Assembly (NCBI GenBank): GCA_025200525.1
Contig: CM045761.1
Span: 95,394,182-95,458,181, forward strand
Direction of reading: 5' to 3'
From: Camellia lanceoleosa
Lineage: Eukaryota > Streptophyta > Magnoliopsida > Ericales > Theaceae
DNA: 64,000 nucleotides
Shown here in pieces: positions 1 to 12,696 of the stretch (position 1 is its first letter; each line of letters begins with the position of its first letter). The notes under the pieces are model-generated. The model was not told where the DNA came from. It did not search any database and was given only the letters and a program-made list of their open reading frames with translations. Both the position numbers and the translations under genes were made by a program.

Positions 1-425
1 ATAACCATCTTCAATATTGGGGATAGTCTTGACCCCTTGAGATCTCTTGAATAACTTTTCAAGCTTGCTTAATTTGAGTGCGGTGGGGTCAGCCTCGAAC
101 TCAAAGGGAGAGTCAGGTAGATTGGTGGGTGTTTTTGATAGCTGAGGTTGAATTTGAGGTAGGGTCGGAGGTGGGGGTGGTCCCGTGGGCAGCCCTGTAT
201 CAGTCTGAACATTGGTCGTCTCCCCGACGTTAGGAACTCCTGGTGGGGGAGGAGTGCAGTCTTAAGCAGTGCTCCGGTTCTTTGTTCTAGCCTGGCAATT
301 GTCTCTGCCTGTTCTCTTACAACCGTGGCCTGTTGCCTGGCGAAGTCTGCCTGTCGGACAGCGTCTTGCTGCATTGCTTTCATACTCTCTTGTAGGTGGC
401 GCACCATCTCCTCCAAAGCGGTCAT
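1..425 (-). pseudogene. gag of element C, N-terminal part, frameshifted
   Basis: Gag forms the particle of the retrotransposon. The start codon is at 425 and the first ~50 residues form a Gln/Ala-rich amphipathic, probably coiled-coil stretch that matches the first residues of the element B gag nearly position by position. A frameshift near 250-260 breaks the main frame. In another frame bases 1-240 still encode a Pro-rich linker and a segment ending in IEDGY that has a direct match in the B gag. The remainder is outside the window. No protease or zinc-knuckle part is visible. The coding sequence is therefore broken as it stands, although the two halves together are well conserved. Confidence 0.85.
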
Positions 426-1392
426 ATTATCTGATACGGTTGGATTACTGGTATAAATTCCCTCTCTGTTGGTGACACAAAACCTCGATCTCTAATGAGC
501 ACGGGTGGGGTAGACAAAGCCCTCTGGACTGACTGTTGTACTGATGCCCTCTGCCTTACTGACTTCCGTTTAGTGACCGGGGGTAGCGAGTAGTACACTG
601 GTTGTCCGTCTATCAGATCCTCAGATCGAAGGAGTCGACCTCTGACCCAGGGTGCTTGGGGAATATCTATCGGATCGGTAGCAATTGTGCTCAACTACCT
701 AATGAAAAGATAAATAAAACGTATAAATAAACAGACAATCGGACAGCATAACGGCGCAAAGTAAATAAACACACAACACACGGTCGGGTATTTAAAAATT
801 ATAAACGGTCGAATGCTGAATACACTGTTTCTCAACCACTGATTACTGATCACGAACCATTGCCCCTAGGCCTGAATCTGATACCCACAGACAACTGATT
901 CCCAAAACAACGTCTTGATACCCTCGGACTTTGATACTTAAACTTGCAAAGCGATCTGTATGTCCCTGTGAGTTACACTCTAAAGCACATAGCAATTAAA
1001 TGAGAACCAAAACACCCCTATGTTTGGGTAGGGTTTCCCTGTCCTATTTTGTCAGGAGCTAGGGTTTCACTACATGCTTGACGGTTTCAAACAACCTAAA
1101 TCGGGTAAGCAACTTTGTCCTAGTTTGGAATGGTCACTATGGATTCGACTATGCAACTAGGTCGAATGGTCAAAAGGGTGCCCGGTAAAACCGGGTTTGT
1201 GTTCCCATCTTGGCGAGCCATAACCGGTCGACCTTATGGACATGCCTTGACAAGACAAGCCTCCAAAGAAACCGTTCGGGAATAGCGGATGACCAACACG
1301 GTGTCCTAGGCGCACCAATGCACATGCAATGCAAAGAAACACATAAGTGAAATCAAAAGCAGGATATCACGAGTTGAGTCAAGCTCTCTAAA
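426..1392 (-). other. 5' leader of element C
   Basis: Untranslated leader between primer site and gag. A stretch around 1030-1070 matches the leader of element B near 59820-59880 (CCCTA-rich pairs flanking 'TGACAAAAT'). A 90-codon open frame (422-694) ends in a TGA that overlaps the gag ATG. I see no family match and no counterpart in B, so I do not call it a gene. Confidence 0.7.
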
Positions 1393-1411
1393 CTCCCAAT
1401 GATGTCGCGAA
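1393..1411 (-). other. Degenerate primer binding site of element C
   Basis: Directly inside the LTR end, the minus strand reads CTTCGCGACATCATTGGGAG. The same position in element B reads TTCTGGCGACTCTGCTAGGG. The C copy has lost the TGG that would pair with a tRNA CCA end. Ogre/Tat elements usually use tRNA-Arg; I could not check the match. Confidence 0.65.
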
Positions 1412-1413
1412 GC

Positions 1414-4400
1414 TGTAGCAACGCCATGAGGACCTCGGCTCTGACTCGGACTCTTTAAAGTTTGTGTCGCGGTTCATCTGAACCAAAGAGTCCACCTCGG
1501 CAAATTGTTTTGAGAAAAAGCTGATTTTTGAAAAGAAGTGCCAAACATGGACTGCTTTGCGGATTCTGAGTCGCCACCTAAATATTTTAAAAGGAATTTA
1601 GGAAACCACGACTCGGTGCCAAAAGGCCGCGTGTCCGTCATCACCAAAGTGACTTGGCTCGGGAGCTTAGATGCGATCGGGAAGGTCACTATGAGCACCC
1701 CTTTCGCCGGTCGAAGACCGCCTCTACTAACCGTGATATCCATTTTTGAAAACTTTATGCGTTCTTATTCCGGTTATTAGCCTAGAATTACTATGTTATG
1801 CCTGACAAACAAGTATAGACTAGATCGCCTAATTTGGGAACAAACATTGCATATCCGTTTTGTCTCGGCGTGTTTAGATGTTGCTACTACAAGTAGACTA
1901 AAATCGATTTCAATGAGTACTTCCAACTTAAGCAATCCAACCTCCACCCACAGGCATTCATACGGTTTATCATGTAAGCATTTAGCGCATGGTAATCCTC
2001 TTGTCATGGCAACACCCACACGCATGCGGTATGCTAAAGCATAAAAGCTCACCTAGTACTCGCGCCAAAACAATAAACTAGTTAGCAAAACAATGCATGA
2101 CCTAGTTCATGTTAAGTGGCTAATGCAACACGAGCAAAAATGCGATTAAGCGAGGCTCGCTATCCTAAGCATGGTATATGAAATGCTATCACATAGCACG
2201 TATTCAATTTTGGAATTTGAAAATTGCAATGCGGTTTGTATGATGTACCAGCCGGTGCATGTAAACAAATGCATGGATGCGCATGCATTGCATAAGGTAT
2301 GCTAATTTAAAATGCCCTAATCTACCACTGGCGGGTAAATAAAAGGGTTAGAAAAGCGGGGTTGGAAGACATCGTCACACTCACCCACACTTATTACATT
2401 TTGCCCTCACTCGGAGGGACCGAATAAATAAATATCTGAGGCCAGAAGAATAAATGAATAAATAAATTATTACAAATTCTAATTACCAAAATTAAATTAA
2501 ACAAATAAATTAAATGGAGCCTCATTACCTTATCGGAATCTTGTGAATGATGCATGCTCGTCGCGACTACTTGGGAAAAACTGTGCCATAGCATTGCGAC
2601 ACATTTTTCTTGTCTGCCTCTCCAAAAATTCCCAAAATTCGAATCGTCCCAAGTGGTGCAGAAATGCCCCACCGGCTAGGCGGTGTAGTCATCGGCTTCT
2701 TCACATTGGCCACCGGTGAGCTTTTAAATTATCGGCACAAAAATAGTGCGGTCGGCACTATTTTATGCGGTCGGCGAAAATCCTGCAGACAGTGAGCAGG
2801 TAGGCGGCAGAGCAACAATGCATAGGCATGGTTTTTGGGCAAATGTGAGCATGTCCAACCCTCCTATCATGTCAAGGGACTCAAGGGGATGGCTCTTGGT
2901 TCTAGGGCTATCAATTGTGCATTTGATGCATGATAGCCTAAGGAACCAAGATTGCTCATTTAATGTAAATATGCATGCAACACAACAAATGAATACTAAG
3001 TCCCTATCATGTGGAAATCAAGGGCCTTAGTGACCAAGGATTGAGATGAGTTACACCACTTGAAATGTGAACTCCCTCAATCCTAGGGCTTGACAACCCC
3101 AAACCAAGCTATGAGATGCAAGTATGCAAGCAAGGCTCAAATGCAATGCAACCTATTATTTTAAGCATGCAAAGAGCTAAAGTATGTAGGATGCAAATGG
3201 CATGCAAGATGAGCCAATTAAACATGGGACTAACAAGCACACATTTGAGGCTACATTAACCAAGCAAGCAACAATCATGACATAAGCATGCAACAATGGA
3301 CTTAAGCCATAGGGCAGCCCTCAAGCTCCCAAAAACAGTGGCAAAACAAGCCTCTCAACATGATCAAAATGCCACACAAGCATGCTTATTCAATGGGCCC
3401 AAGTCTAGGACACCAAAGAGAGTAACTTGACATCATTCATACAACCACTCATGGCATGCATTCAACAAACAAAAAACAGATTTTAAGCATGTGGAATGAC
3501 ACCCAAATCCCTCATGGCACCCCAAAAATACCCTAGTCATGGAAGCATGCACAATGCTCTTTTTAAGGCATAAAAGACCAACATTCTAAAGCATGAAGGA
3601 GATGATAAATGGAAGTATTTGAACATGAAATGGGGACTGAAATACCACCTATAATGATGCCAAATCATTAGATCAAAACAAGATAAGCATGCTAGGACTT
3701 CATACAAACAAGGCCTACAAGCCAATATGCAAGACAACCACCTCAAACACACCAAACATGGCAAAATCAGTGGCTCACAGCCCTCTAACATGGCAAAATA
3801 ATACTAGTATCTTCATGAAACTAAGCCTAAACATGCAAGAGTCAAAACCTCAAAACATGGCATACAAGAGAGCATTTCAAAGGAGGTATAGGAAGCATGT
3901 TAGAGGCTACAATTCAACCAAAAACAGAGATCAAACATGACCTAAAACAGCCCCAAAAGCCTTGAAATGAAGCAAAATGCAAACATGCACACATGCTATA
4001 CTATGAGCCAAAACAAAGGCCAACCAAAGGACCAAAGGGAGAGGGTGTCCCTCCCTTAGATGAGGCACGAAAATATCATCCTCACCACTGAAAACTCACT
4101 GGTTTTCAGTGGTGAAAAATCAAGAACACCAAAATAGGGAGGCCTAAGAAAAAGGCACCAAAGAGGGCCAAACAAGGCTTAACGTGATAAGTCTTAACTC
4201 AAACCATAAAATGACCTTAATGAAAGTTCAAGAACAAGTAAAAACAAGACTTTTTTATGTTAAACACAAATCCAAAAACACAAAGTAAAGAGGGTAGAAA
4301 TAGATTGCAAGAATGGGGAATCTAAAGCAACAAGCTTACCCTTGAAGAACCAATGAAGAACAGTGGTCCAGCCCTCTCCGGTGATCAAAACCAGTCCAAA

Positions 4401-5211
4401 ATCACTCAAAACAAACCTCCAAGTCTTCCAATCTCAGCTAGGTGTAATAGTGTGTGTAATGGTGCAAAAGTAAGACAAAACTCACTATTTGGGGCCTAAA
4501 ACACACACACAAGAGGAGAGAGGAAATATAGATATATATGGATGTATATCGAGAGTATATGTATAATCTCTGGTTCTTGACCTAAAGTTGCTAACCCTTG
4601 AGCCAAGGGGATGAATGGTGTTTAAATAGGCAATATACAAGCCAAGACTTAATGGCTAAGTAAGGCCAAAAGGTTCAAAGAGGTGAGGAGGGTCTTGGCT
4701 TCTAAAGGAAGCCAATACTGCCAAGCTTCCCCAGAAGCTTGGCCAAAATCAAGCTTCTAGAAGCTTAAAAGGGTTCAAAGGGCAAGGGTGCAATGCTACA
4801 TGCGGGAGGAGTGATGGTGTAATCCAGGCACAAACGGTGGCATGCACCATCCTCATAGGGGTTCGGGAGGGTCACCGGTGGCAAAAACAATCACCGGCAC
4901 AAAAATGTGCGGCGGCGATGAAGTGCCGATCGGCAGTATTCTAAGAAAATAGTGCCGATGACACCGATAAAGGGCGGTGATCAAGTGGGGGCAGGTAGGT
5001 CGGGGATGGCTAACAAGCCTTCCCTACCCTCAAATGCAAGCAGACACAAGTCTTGGTGGAAAACCAAGCGCCAGAACAAACCGATTAAGAGATCACGAGT
5101 GCGGCGCACGGGACCTCCGGGAACTCGAAACGAACACAAACATGGATAATCACCGGGTGTTCAAGCGGTGATGTCCAAGTCTTGAGGACGGTCAAAAATG
5201 GGGTGTCTACA
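1414..5211 (-). repeat. 5' LTR of element C (3.8 kb)
   Basis: The plus-strand view starts TGTAGCAACG at 1414 and ends GGGGTGTCTACA at 5211, the two edges shared with LTRs D (33706-37427), L (49774 on) and B (55343-59478). Bases 1474-1743 match the 3' end of all these LTRs. The LTR holds two GC-rich palindrome clusters (about 2660-2790 and 4830-4985), CATGCA-rich sequence at 3100-4000 and a TATA-like site at 4621. No gene is present in it. Confidence 0.9.
4621..4628 (-). promoter_or_regulatory. Candidate TATA box of the C LTR
   Basis: Minus strand reads CCTATTTAAACACC, followed downstream by the transcript-like leader of the LTR. The position fits the TATA sites seen in LTRs D, I, N and B. 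Inference from position only. Confidence 0.4.
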
Positions 5212-7371
5212 ATGCCATGTTGCTTGCATGATTAATTTAACATTGCATATGCTAGTTACCATTTGCATTGCATATGCTAGTTGTCATGAGCATTGTGTAT
5301 GCCATGTAGTTCATAGCATTGTGGATGCTAGTATGCTAATTACATGTTTGCACACTTGTCCCTTGCATGTTCGCATGCTTGTGTTGCATTGCATTTTCGC
5401 ATATTCCATGTTTCATAGCATTGTGCATGCCATGTTTGTGTTGCATTGTGTTTGGAATAGGTGTTAGTCCAAACATGGGAAAAGAGGGACGTTTCATACT
5501 TAAAGTGATGAAACGTGCCTTAATTCCTGGTCGTCGCCACTCTTGATCATACATGATAGAGTTCTAGGCTTTATGTGTTTACTTGTGTATTCATTTTTAC
5601 ATTGAATTGTGCAACTTTGCCTCTGGGCCATCATGCATTGAAATGCGTGATTGGTGGCCTGATGGTCGAGAACCGCACTCCCTTGAGTTCATGACATGAT
5701 AGGGAGGGTGGTTGTGCACACATATCTTGCAAATACATTGTCATGCCCTTTCTTGCTCTCTGTTGCAGCAAATTAGAATTTAGCAACAACAACTGGTCGA
5801 CCGACCTGTATTACTAGTTGGCCGACCACTTTTCTGGCTTTTTAGCACAGAAAGTGGTCAGCAAGTGGTCTCCTTCCTTAACAACTGGTCGACAGCCCTC
5901 CCATAGGTTCCCATGATGGAGTTTCAGCTTTCTGGAGCTTGGTGCGAGGTTCTGAGGACAATTGCAAACAGAGGCAAATCGGGGCATCGCATTGGATTTC
6001 TGAACGAGGCGACCGGGCATGCATCCAGTCTTCTCCCTCTGAGAACCTCCTGCTTTTACTACTTTCCTTAGCTGCCATGCTTAGATAGCTAGTTTACGCT
6101 TTGGTTTGTACTTTAATAGTTAATGCGTTTAGCTATTTCAATTTGTTTTGTAATAATTAGTTAACTAGGATTAGTTAATTAATTTGTTGTGTAATAATTA
6201 GTTTAATTAGCTTAGATTAGCTAATTAGCTTCTTATTCGGGTCCTCCGTCGAGAGGGCGTAATGTTGTAATAAGCGTGCATGTGTGTGATGCATGTCTTC
6301 CAACTCCCATGTCTTTCTTCCTTTTACTTAACTGCTTACGATGGTTAGTTTTAGGGCATATTTCATTTAGCATACCTTATGCTTGCATGCATGCATCCAT
6401 TCATCTGTTTTGCATGCACCGGGCTCGGCGCATCATACAAACCTGCATTGTATTTCAATACATTTACTTGAATACGTGTTCAACAGCATGTTAACAAGTC
6501 ACATTTCACATGACATTCTAGAATAGCCGGGCCTATTTTAGCTGCATTTTCGCATGTGTTGCATTAACCATCTTAACATGAACTAGGATCATGCATGATT
6601 TCTAACTAGTTCTTTGTTTTGGTTCGGAGTATACTGTGAGTGTTTACGCTTTAGCATACTACATGTGTGTTATTGACTGCTATGTTCAGCATGCTTGCCA
6701 TGAGGCTAACTGCTTAAGTGTTTAACTGCCTGAATGCCTGTGGGTGAAAGTTGGATTACTTGAATTGGAACAATTCATCAAAATCTTTGATTTAGCCTAC
6801 TTGCGAGTAGCAAACTTCAAGCCATTTTCAAACAAACGAATATGCGATACTTTGTTCCAACTTAGGCGATCTAGTCTATACTTGTGTGATGTGTGCATCA
6901 CATAGTAAGATTAGCTAATTAACTAGAATAAGAGCACATGTGTTTTCAAAAACAAAATATCATGTTTAGTACAGGCCGATCTTTGATCGGGCGAGCGGGG
7001 GTGCTCATTACATGACTTTCCCCTCTCGTACCCAAGTTCTCGAGCCGAGGCAACTTTGGTGATGACGAATACGTGGCCTTAGGCACGAGTCAGGGTTTCC
7101 TAAATTCCCCCAAAATAAAATATTTAGGTGGCAACTCTGTATCTGGCAAAGCAATCCATGTTTGGAACTTCTTTATAAAAATCAGTTTTCCAAAACGACT
7201 TGTCAGATTTGGACTCTTTGGTGATTTATCAGTCTTACATTGCACATTGTAAGATTAGATTCAGAACCGTGACATTTGAGTTCGAACTATAGTAGCTCAG
7301 AAAACAAAGCAAGATTCAAGCCGCCTTGTCGCGCGCGCAGATGTCGGGAAGTTCCCTGGAGCACGTCTACA
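5212..7371 (+). repeat. 3' part of a plus-strand Tat-like LTR, split by element C
   Basis: From about 5212 to 7300 the sequence follows the 3' half of the B LTR (57640-59455). It includes the GCATTGTGTATGCTAG repeats, the 'CTTCCAACCCCA(T/C)GTCTTTC' block near 6297, and the 'GATCGGGCGAGCGGGGGTGCTCA' region near 6985. It ends GTCTACA at 7371, the family terminus. Its 5' part should lie left of base 1, beyond element C. A cluster of GTCGACC/GGCCGACC palindromes sits at 5793-5895. Confidence 0.8.
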
Positions 7372-8027
7372 AAATGCTTTAATCAATATGGGAGTCAGCT
7401 AAGCATGTTTGTTTCATTTTTATTTTGAAATCATGTAAGAAAAATTGTGGGTATTGAAAAGTTTCCTCTCGGGTCTAATGAAAGGTTCATTTTGCAAAGA
7501 GATGTTTGAGAAAATCAGTCAATTTTGTTAAAAACCAAAACATATTTTTGCAAACGGCCACTTTTTAACATACTAGAAATCAACCGTCAAAGATACAAAA
7601 CCTCGAATCAACTCCTCGGGCAAGACTCTCTGCATTCTTGCCATTATTGTATTGCCAATCGGATCTCCCTTGCAACTATATTTATCATAGAAAAGCAGGT
7701 CTAGACGATCGAATTTGGATTTTTGATAAAAATAAATTAATCAATCTTGGACAGGACAACCAAGTTGAAAATGGTTAAGGCCGAACTTCAGATGAAGTTT
7801 CCTACATATCCCAAGGGTGGAAATCAGGCCTTATGTAGTTCATGATTAAGGTTCACTCAGGTGTAAACACTCTCCTATTGTGCTCTAACTTTTACCAGAG
7901 CCACCCTTTTAGGTTTTCGGTCCTACGAGCTCTCATTTTTCATTTTTCACTTTTCACTATTCACTCTTTCATGCTCTAAGTTTTGCTTAGGTCGCCCTTT
8001 TGGGTTTTCAGCCCAACAAGCCTCCCA
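7372..8027 (-). other. 3' non-coding region of element A
   Basis: On minus this region matches element B from about 62800 to 63660. Matching blocks are the paired 'GTTAGAGC' motifs, the 'GGGATAYGTAGG' block (about 7800-7835 here, 63110-63127 in B), and the block ending near the 'CATGATTT' motif (7427 here, 63585 in B). No polypurine tract or 3' LTR of A follows, because the plus-strand LTR ending at 7371 interrupts it. Confidence 0.8.
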
Positions 8028-9150
8028 AGGATAGTATTTCTTCAACTTGTCCATGTTGATTGGTTTTGAGAACTCCAATCCATCCAAATCTATCAGAACA
8101 ATTGCTCCTCTTGACCAAATTGACTTGATGATTTAAGGGTCATTCCAATTTGGTTTGAACTTGCCCCTAGGATCGTAAATTGGAGCCCGGTTATCCTTTA
8201 GCACTAGATCTCTCTCATTCAGATTTCTGGACTAGATCTTCTTGTTGAATACTCGGGCAATCCTGTGCTGGTGCCCTTACACATGGTATAGTGCCTTTAA
8301 TCTTCTCTCATCAAATAACATTAGCTCTTCAAATCGATTATGTTGCCAATCAGCCTCTGCCATCTGACACTCGACAATGATCCTTAGCGAAAGTACCTTT
8401 ATCTCAATTGGTAACATCACCTCCATCCCATAGACCAGGGAGTTGGGAGCTACCCCAGTAGACATTCAGATCGATGTCCTATAGCCCTATTACGCAAAAG
8501 GAAGTTTATCTAGCCAATCCTTATAAGTTTCTACCATCTTAAGATGTTCTTGATATTCTTATTTGCTATTTCAACTGCTCTATTGGTCTGTGGCCTATAG
8601 GTCGATGACTTGTGGGAGATCACATTATATTTTTCGAGCAGATCAATCATTTCTCCTTTGAAGTGCGAACTGTTATTCGAAACAATCTCGTTCGAAACCC
8701 CATACTTACAAATGATGTTGTTTACGATAAAGTTGGCCATGTGTGATGCCTTTAACACCGAATAAAACTATGCTTCCACCCACTTGGCAAAGTAATCGAT
8801 CACCACTTGGATGAATTCATGACCATTTGACCCTTTTGGTGTTATTGCCCCAATGATGTCAATTTCTAAAACTGAAAAAGGCCATGGCGAAGTCATGTTT
8901 TACAATTTTGATGGCAGAATGGTCATGCAACTGGCATAAATTTGACACTTGTGGTATCGCCAAACAAAACTAAGATAATCACTTTCCATGGTCAACCAGT
9001 AATACTCTTGTCTAAGGATCTTTCTTGCCAGCATTATACCATTCATATGAGCCTTGCATTCCCCTCCATGGACAGCTTCCATGATGCACTTTGCCTTATT
9101 TTCCTCCACGCATAACTTGTGCATTCCCAAATGACCATACAACTTGTCTC
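8028..9150 (-). pseudogene. Integrase region of element A pol
   Basis: Integrase joins element DNA to the chromosome. On minus, open pieces cover the zinc-binding region (8900-9142; a YGHLGMHK start with a later WRYHKCQ), the catalytic core (8531-8758; phrases such as GVSNEIVSNN, SSTYRPQTN and a final NKNIKNILRW) and the C-terminal part (8277-8465; TGVAPNSLVYGMEVMLPIEI). The polyprotein ends near 8028 with an NMDKLKKYYP-like tail. In the core the usual D of the SDN triad motif has become N (VSNN), and stops separate the pieces, so this copy is dead. The phrases used are characteristic of Tat-lineage integrases. Confidence 0.85.
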
Positions 9151-9904
9151 CACAAATGATGAATTGGGTGGCTAGACGTCATATCCCCCCTTTGTCCTTA
9201 GCATTTTCCCCTTGTAGGTATACTTCTTTTTCCAGGAAATTCTTGATGTCAAAATACCAAGGATTTGCATCTTGGGCTTCTTCTGTCACAGCAATTATCT
9301 CGTATGCCAGTCTGTATCTCTACTCTATGATAATCAGATCCATTCTCACCCCAATTGATATGACCACCATCGAAGCTAATGTTGCCAAAACATCAACGAA
9401 CCTATTGTTCTCGCTCACCAAATGTGTATATCTCTGTTGTTCAAACCTCGAGATCAGCATATCCAAGGTTTGATGATAGACTGTCATTTTCTCTTCCTTC
9501 ACTTTCCAATCCCCGTTGGCTTGAGACACAACCAAGTTTGAATCTCCAATTACATCCAATCTTATTGTCCCTAGTTCTAGGGCAGCTTCTAGTCTGGATA
9601 TGCATGCCTTATATTTAGTCTGATTGATGGATATTTAAAATCGAAGCTTGAAGGCCAAAGGTACGTAGGAGTCGTCAGGTGATATGAGTAATACTCCTAT
9701 CCCATATCCATACTAATTGGCAGCTTCATCAAAATACAAGTTCCAAATGTCCTTTTCCAACTGTAGAATCTCTTTATCCAAGAATTTGTACTTACTATCT
9801 TCTTCTCCATTGACTAGGTGATTAGCCAAAAACTCTGCTACCGCTCTTCCTTTTATAGATTTACAAGTGACATATCGAAGATCAAACTTAAAAAGCAAAA
9901 GCAA
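9151..9904 (-). pseudogene. Second RNase H (Tat-type) and linker of element A pol
   Basis: Tat-lineage elements carry an extra RNase H between the RT-linked RNase H and integrase. Here it opens near 9744 with WNLYFDEAAN, where the D of YFDEA corresponds to the first catalytic Asp. It continues to an open piece at 9320-9559 that carries IGDSNLVVSQ, holding a further catalytic Asp in the D-S-x-L-V pattern, and then NNRFVDVLATLAS with the late Asp. The preceding linker (9713-9904) carries GRAVAEFLANH, the usual join to the first RNase H. A stop and frame changes lie between the pieces. Confidence 0.8.
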
Positions 9905-11114
9905 CCATCAAGCTAGCCTACCAATAAGTTCTGGTTTCTCAAAGAGATATTTGATGGGATCCAATCTCGAGACCAGGATTACGGAGTGCGCTAACAAGTA
10001 GTGCCTCAACTTCCTAGTGGCCCAAACCAAACCTAGACAAGCCTTTTTCCAAAGGGGTGTAGCAAGTCTCGTATTTTAATATCTTCTCGCTTAGATAGTA
10101 TACAACCTTTTCTAATTTTTCTTCTGATTCTTATGCCAGCATGCAGCCCATGGTGGACTCCATCACTGACAGATATAGAATCAATGGTTTCCCTAGCTCA
10201 GGGGGTGACAATACAGGCGAAATTTGCAGGTACTGCTTGATCTGTTCAAAAGCGTAATTACATCGATCATCCCATTGGAACTTTTTTCCTTTCTTTAGTA
10301 GGCCAAATATTGGTTCACAAGTTGACGATAATTTTGCTATAAACCTCCTTATGAATTGCACCTTCTCTAGGAAGCCTCGCACCTCCTTTTCAATCATTGG
10401 CGGGGACACTTTTAAGATGGCCTTGATTTTCGATAGGTCGACCTCGATTTCATGTTGCATGATTAGGAACCCTAGCTTTTTTCATGTAGTTACCCCGAAG
10501 GTACATTTCTGCAAATTCGGCCTTAACTTGTACTCTCGAATTCTTTCGAAGAACCTTCTCAATGCATCATAGTGGCCTTCTCGTTCCTTGGATTTAACAA
10601 TCATATTATCCACATATACTTCAACCTCCCTGTGAATCATGGCATGCAATATGGTGGTTGTTGCTCTCTAGTAGGTGGCTTCGGTGTTTTTCAACCTGAA
10701 TGGCATAACCCTATAGCAGTAAGTCCCCCATTGAGTAGTGAATGTTGTGTTCTCTCTGTCTTCAAGTGCCATGGAAATCTGATTATACCCTAAAAACCCA
10801 TCCATGAACGAAAGCTGAGCATGACCTGCAGTGAAGTCTACCAATTCATCAATGTATGGCAATGGGAAATCATCTTTAGGGCTGGCTTTATTCAAATATC
10901 TAAAACCGACGCAAACTCAGATCCTGCCATCTTTTTTTTGGCACTGGCATTATATTTGCCAACCATGTTGGATAAGCTTAGTGATGTCCTCTTTAATCTC
11001 CAATGCCAATCTGGCCGAATTCTATGGAACTTTTGTTTGATAGGTCAGGCCTCGGGATCAAAAAGTATCCTCTGCTGGACAATCTCAGGATCGATTCCAG
11101 GCATGTCTTCATAG
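9905..11114 (-). pseudogene. Reverse transcriptase and RNase H of element A pol
   Basis: Reverse transcriptase copies the RNA into DNA. Open pieces at 10668-10895 carry the palm region (FPLPYIDELVD, LSFMDGFLGYNQI, EDRENTTF, WGTYCYRVMPF). This is typical of Athila/Tat RTs, with the first catalytic Asp in FMDGF. The piece at 10131-10460 carries the thumb/connection (FLEKVQFIRRFIAKLS, KKGKKFQWDDRC) and the start of RNase H. The stretch around 10470-10660 that should hold the YVDD-like box is interrupted by stops. Upstream at 11040-11114 on minus a YEDMPGI-like phrase marks the region before RT. Confidence 0.85.
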
Positions 11115-11700
11115 GACCACCCAAAAACATTTTTAAATTCTTTTAACAAAGTAAAGCTCACGTTTCGTCAAAGACAGCATCGAACCAATCTGGACCAAGC
11201 AAGGATCCTTCTCAATACCCACATTAACCAAAACAACCTCATCCATCAAAGGTTTTACACGCCTCTCTTCCTCCCAATTAATTAAATTTTTCAAAGCCAT
11301 AGGAATTTCTTCCTATTCATTTTCATCGAAATTTTGAAAATATTGGTCAATGTAATAAATTAAGGGCACAAAAAAGTAAGCACAATCCACATCATTCTCA
11401 TTCACCAAGCTCGATTCAGTAGATACAGTGGACTCAAAAGAAAAAGAAAAGGACGATCGGGACAAGACAGTGGCGTCTAGGTCATCAACCCCAAAATCGC
11501 AAACTACTAGAAAAACTCGAGTCTAACTCTGACTCTATAGACTCAATAGAATCAAACTCAGACTCACTATCAGATTCAGACTCCACAATGTAACCTTTCT
11601 CGAGTTTCCAAGTCAAACAAGGTGCCTCTAACGCATCCACCATAAGGTCACTGCAGTCCATAGATGATCCTTCCCCAATCATAAAAACACTGACATCCTC
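11115..11700 (-). pseudogene. Pre-RT linker of element A pol
   Basis: On minus, 11150-11250 reads a linker with VVLVNVG and VQIGSMLS phrases. These match a remnant in element B near 62290-62360 (LVSVTTG, IQIGSTLS). Further upstream is a Ser/Glu/Asp-rich acidic stretch (about 11485-11640, SESDSESEFDS). The frame runs into the inserted LTR at 11700. No enzymatic domain is present. Confidence 0.7.
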
Positions 11701-11994
11701 TACAGACACCCCATTTTGATTGGCCCTAAGACTTGGGCATTTTCTTCCGAACATGCGATGATGAAAATTAGAATATGCTATTTTACGAATTTCTCAGCAG
11801 AAAAGTCGAGTTTAAGCTTTAATTCCAATCTTACACCCATTTTGGCCAAATTATTTTAGACCTATTCAAAAATATTTTTATGAATTTTTTCTTTTCTAGA
11901 AAATTTAGCAAAAATTGGCTCCCATACCACATGGCAAGCCACATGGTTTGAGATACCACATGACAAGCCATGTGTTTTGGTGATCCAAAAATCC

Positions 11995-12002
11995 TATAAA
12001 TA
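11995..12002 (+). promoter_or_regulatory. TATA box of LTR 1 of element N
   Basis: TATAAATA, preceded by a direct repeat containing CACATGRCAAGCCA and followed by an A/G-rich leader. The same octamer lies at the same relative place in LTR I (28649). Confidence 0.6.
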
Positions 12003-12621
12003 CCCCTTATTTGATTGTTTTGAAAGGAGAAGAAAAAGAGAGAGAGAAATTTTGACAAAGAAAATTTTATTTGAAAAGAAAGAAAAAATGAGAGAAAAAT
12101 ATGGAAAAAAATTTGTTTCACAAAATCTTGAGAACAGAAAATTTTGGAAAAATAATTTTTGTTTCAACAAATCTTAAATCCTTCTATCCACTCATATATA
12201 TCATCCAAAAATTCCATTAAAATTTAAACTTGCAACTTCTTGTTGTGAGCTCAAAGCATACTCCATAACCATAAGGGTGTTAGGAAGAAAGTTTGACAAT
12301 TAGAAAATTCATCTTTTTCTCCAAATGTGAGTTTTCGCACTTTTCTCATTTTTTTTTTTGTTTTTTATTTCTTTTGTTTTTAAAAAAATAATACAACATG
12401 GTAGAAATGGTTACCTGATTTATCTGATGTAATTTCTTTATTTTCTTACATTTTTTTTACTGTTGAATACGTAATTTTTTTATTTTAATAATAATGTAAA
12501 TAATATAATAATATATTAATTATATTATGTTGTATATTATTATATTATTATACTATGTTTTTCGTATGGTGGTGGATGAAATAGCCACGCGCACACTTCT
12601 CTCAAATATATGTATATTTAC

Positions 12622-12696
<75 letters not shown>
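12622..12696 (+). repeat. TTA microsatellite in LTR 1 of element N
   Basis: About 25 uninterrupted TTA units. A longer array lies at the homologous place in the second LTR (15397-15492). The long isoleucine-rich open frames here are artefacts of the repeat. Confidence 0.95.

Larger units (their letters stand above)
1..5211 (-). mobile_element. Element C: Tat-like Ty3/gypsy retrotransposon, 5' part, cut by window edge
   Basis: The 5' LTR (1414-5211), primer site, leader and start of gag are present; the rest lies left of base 1. Gag resembles that of element B at 60315. The LTR edge is the TGTAGACACCCC terminus (read on minus) at 5211. The five bases after it, ATGCC (5212-5216), should recur at the far end if the target duplication survives. 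It is inserted into a plus-strand LTR of a related family. The lineage is assigned by likeness to the Tat-type pol of element A and by LTR length. Confidence 0.85.

Noticed and set aside
5198..5467. Cys/His-rich frame
   Set aside because: Made by GCATTGTGTATGCTAG-type repeats in a Tat LTR; also at 57623-57955.
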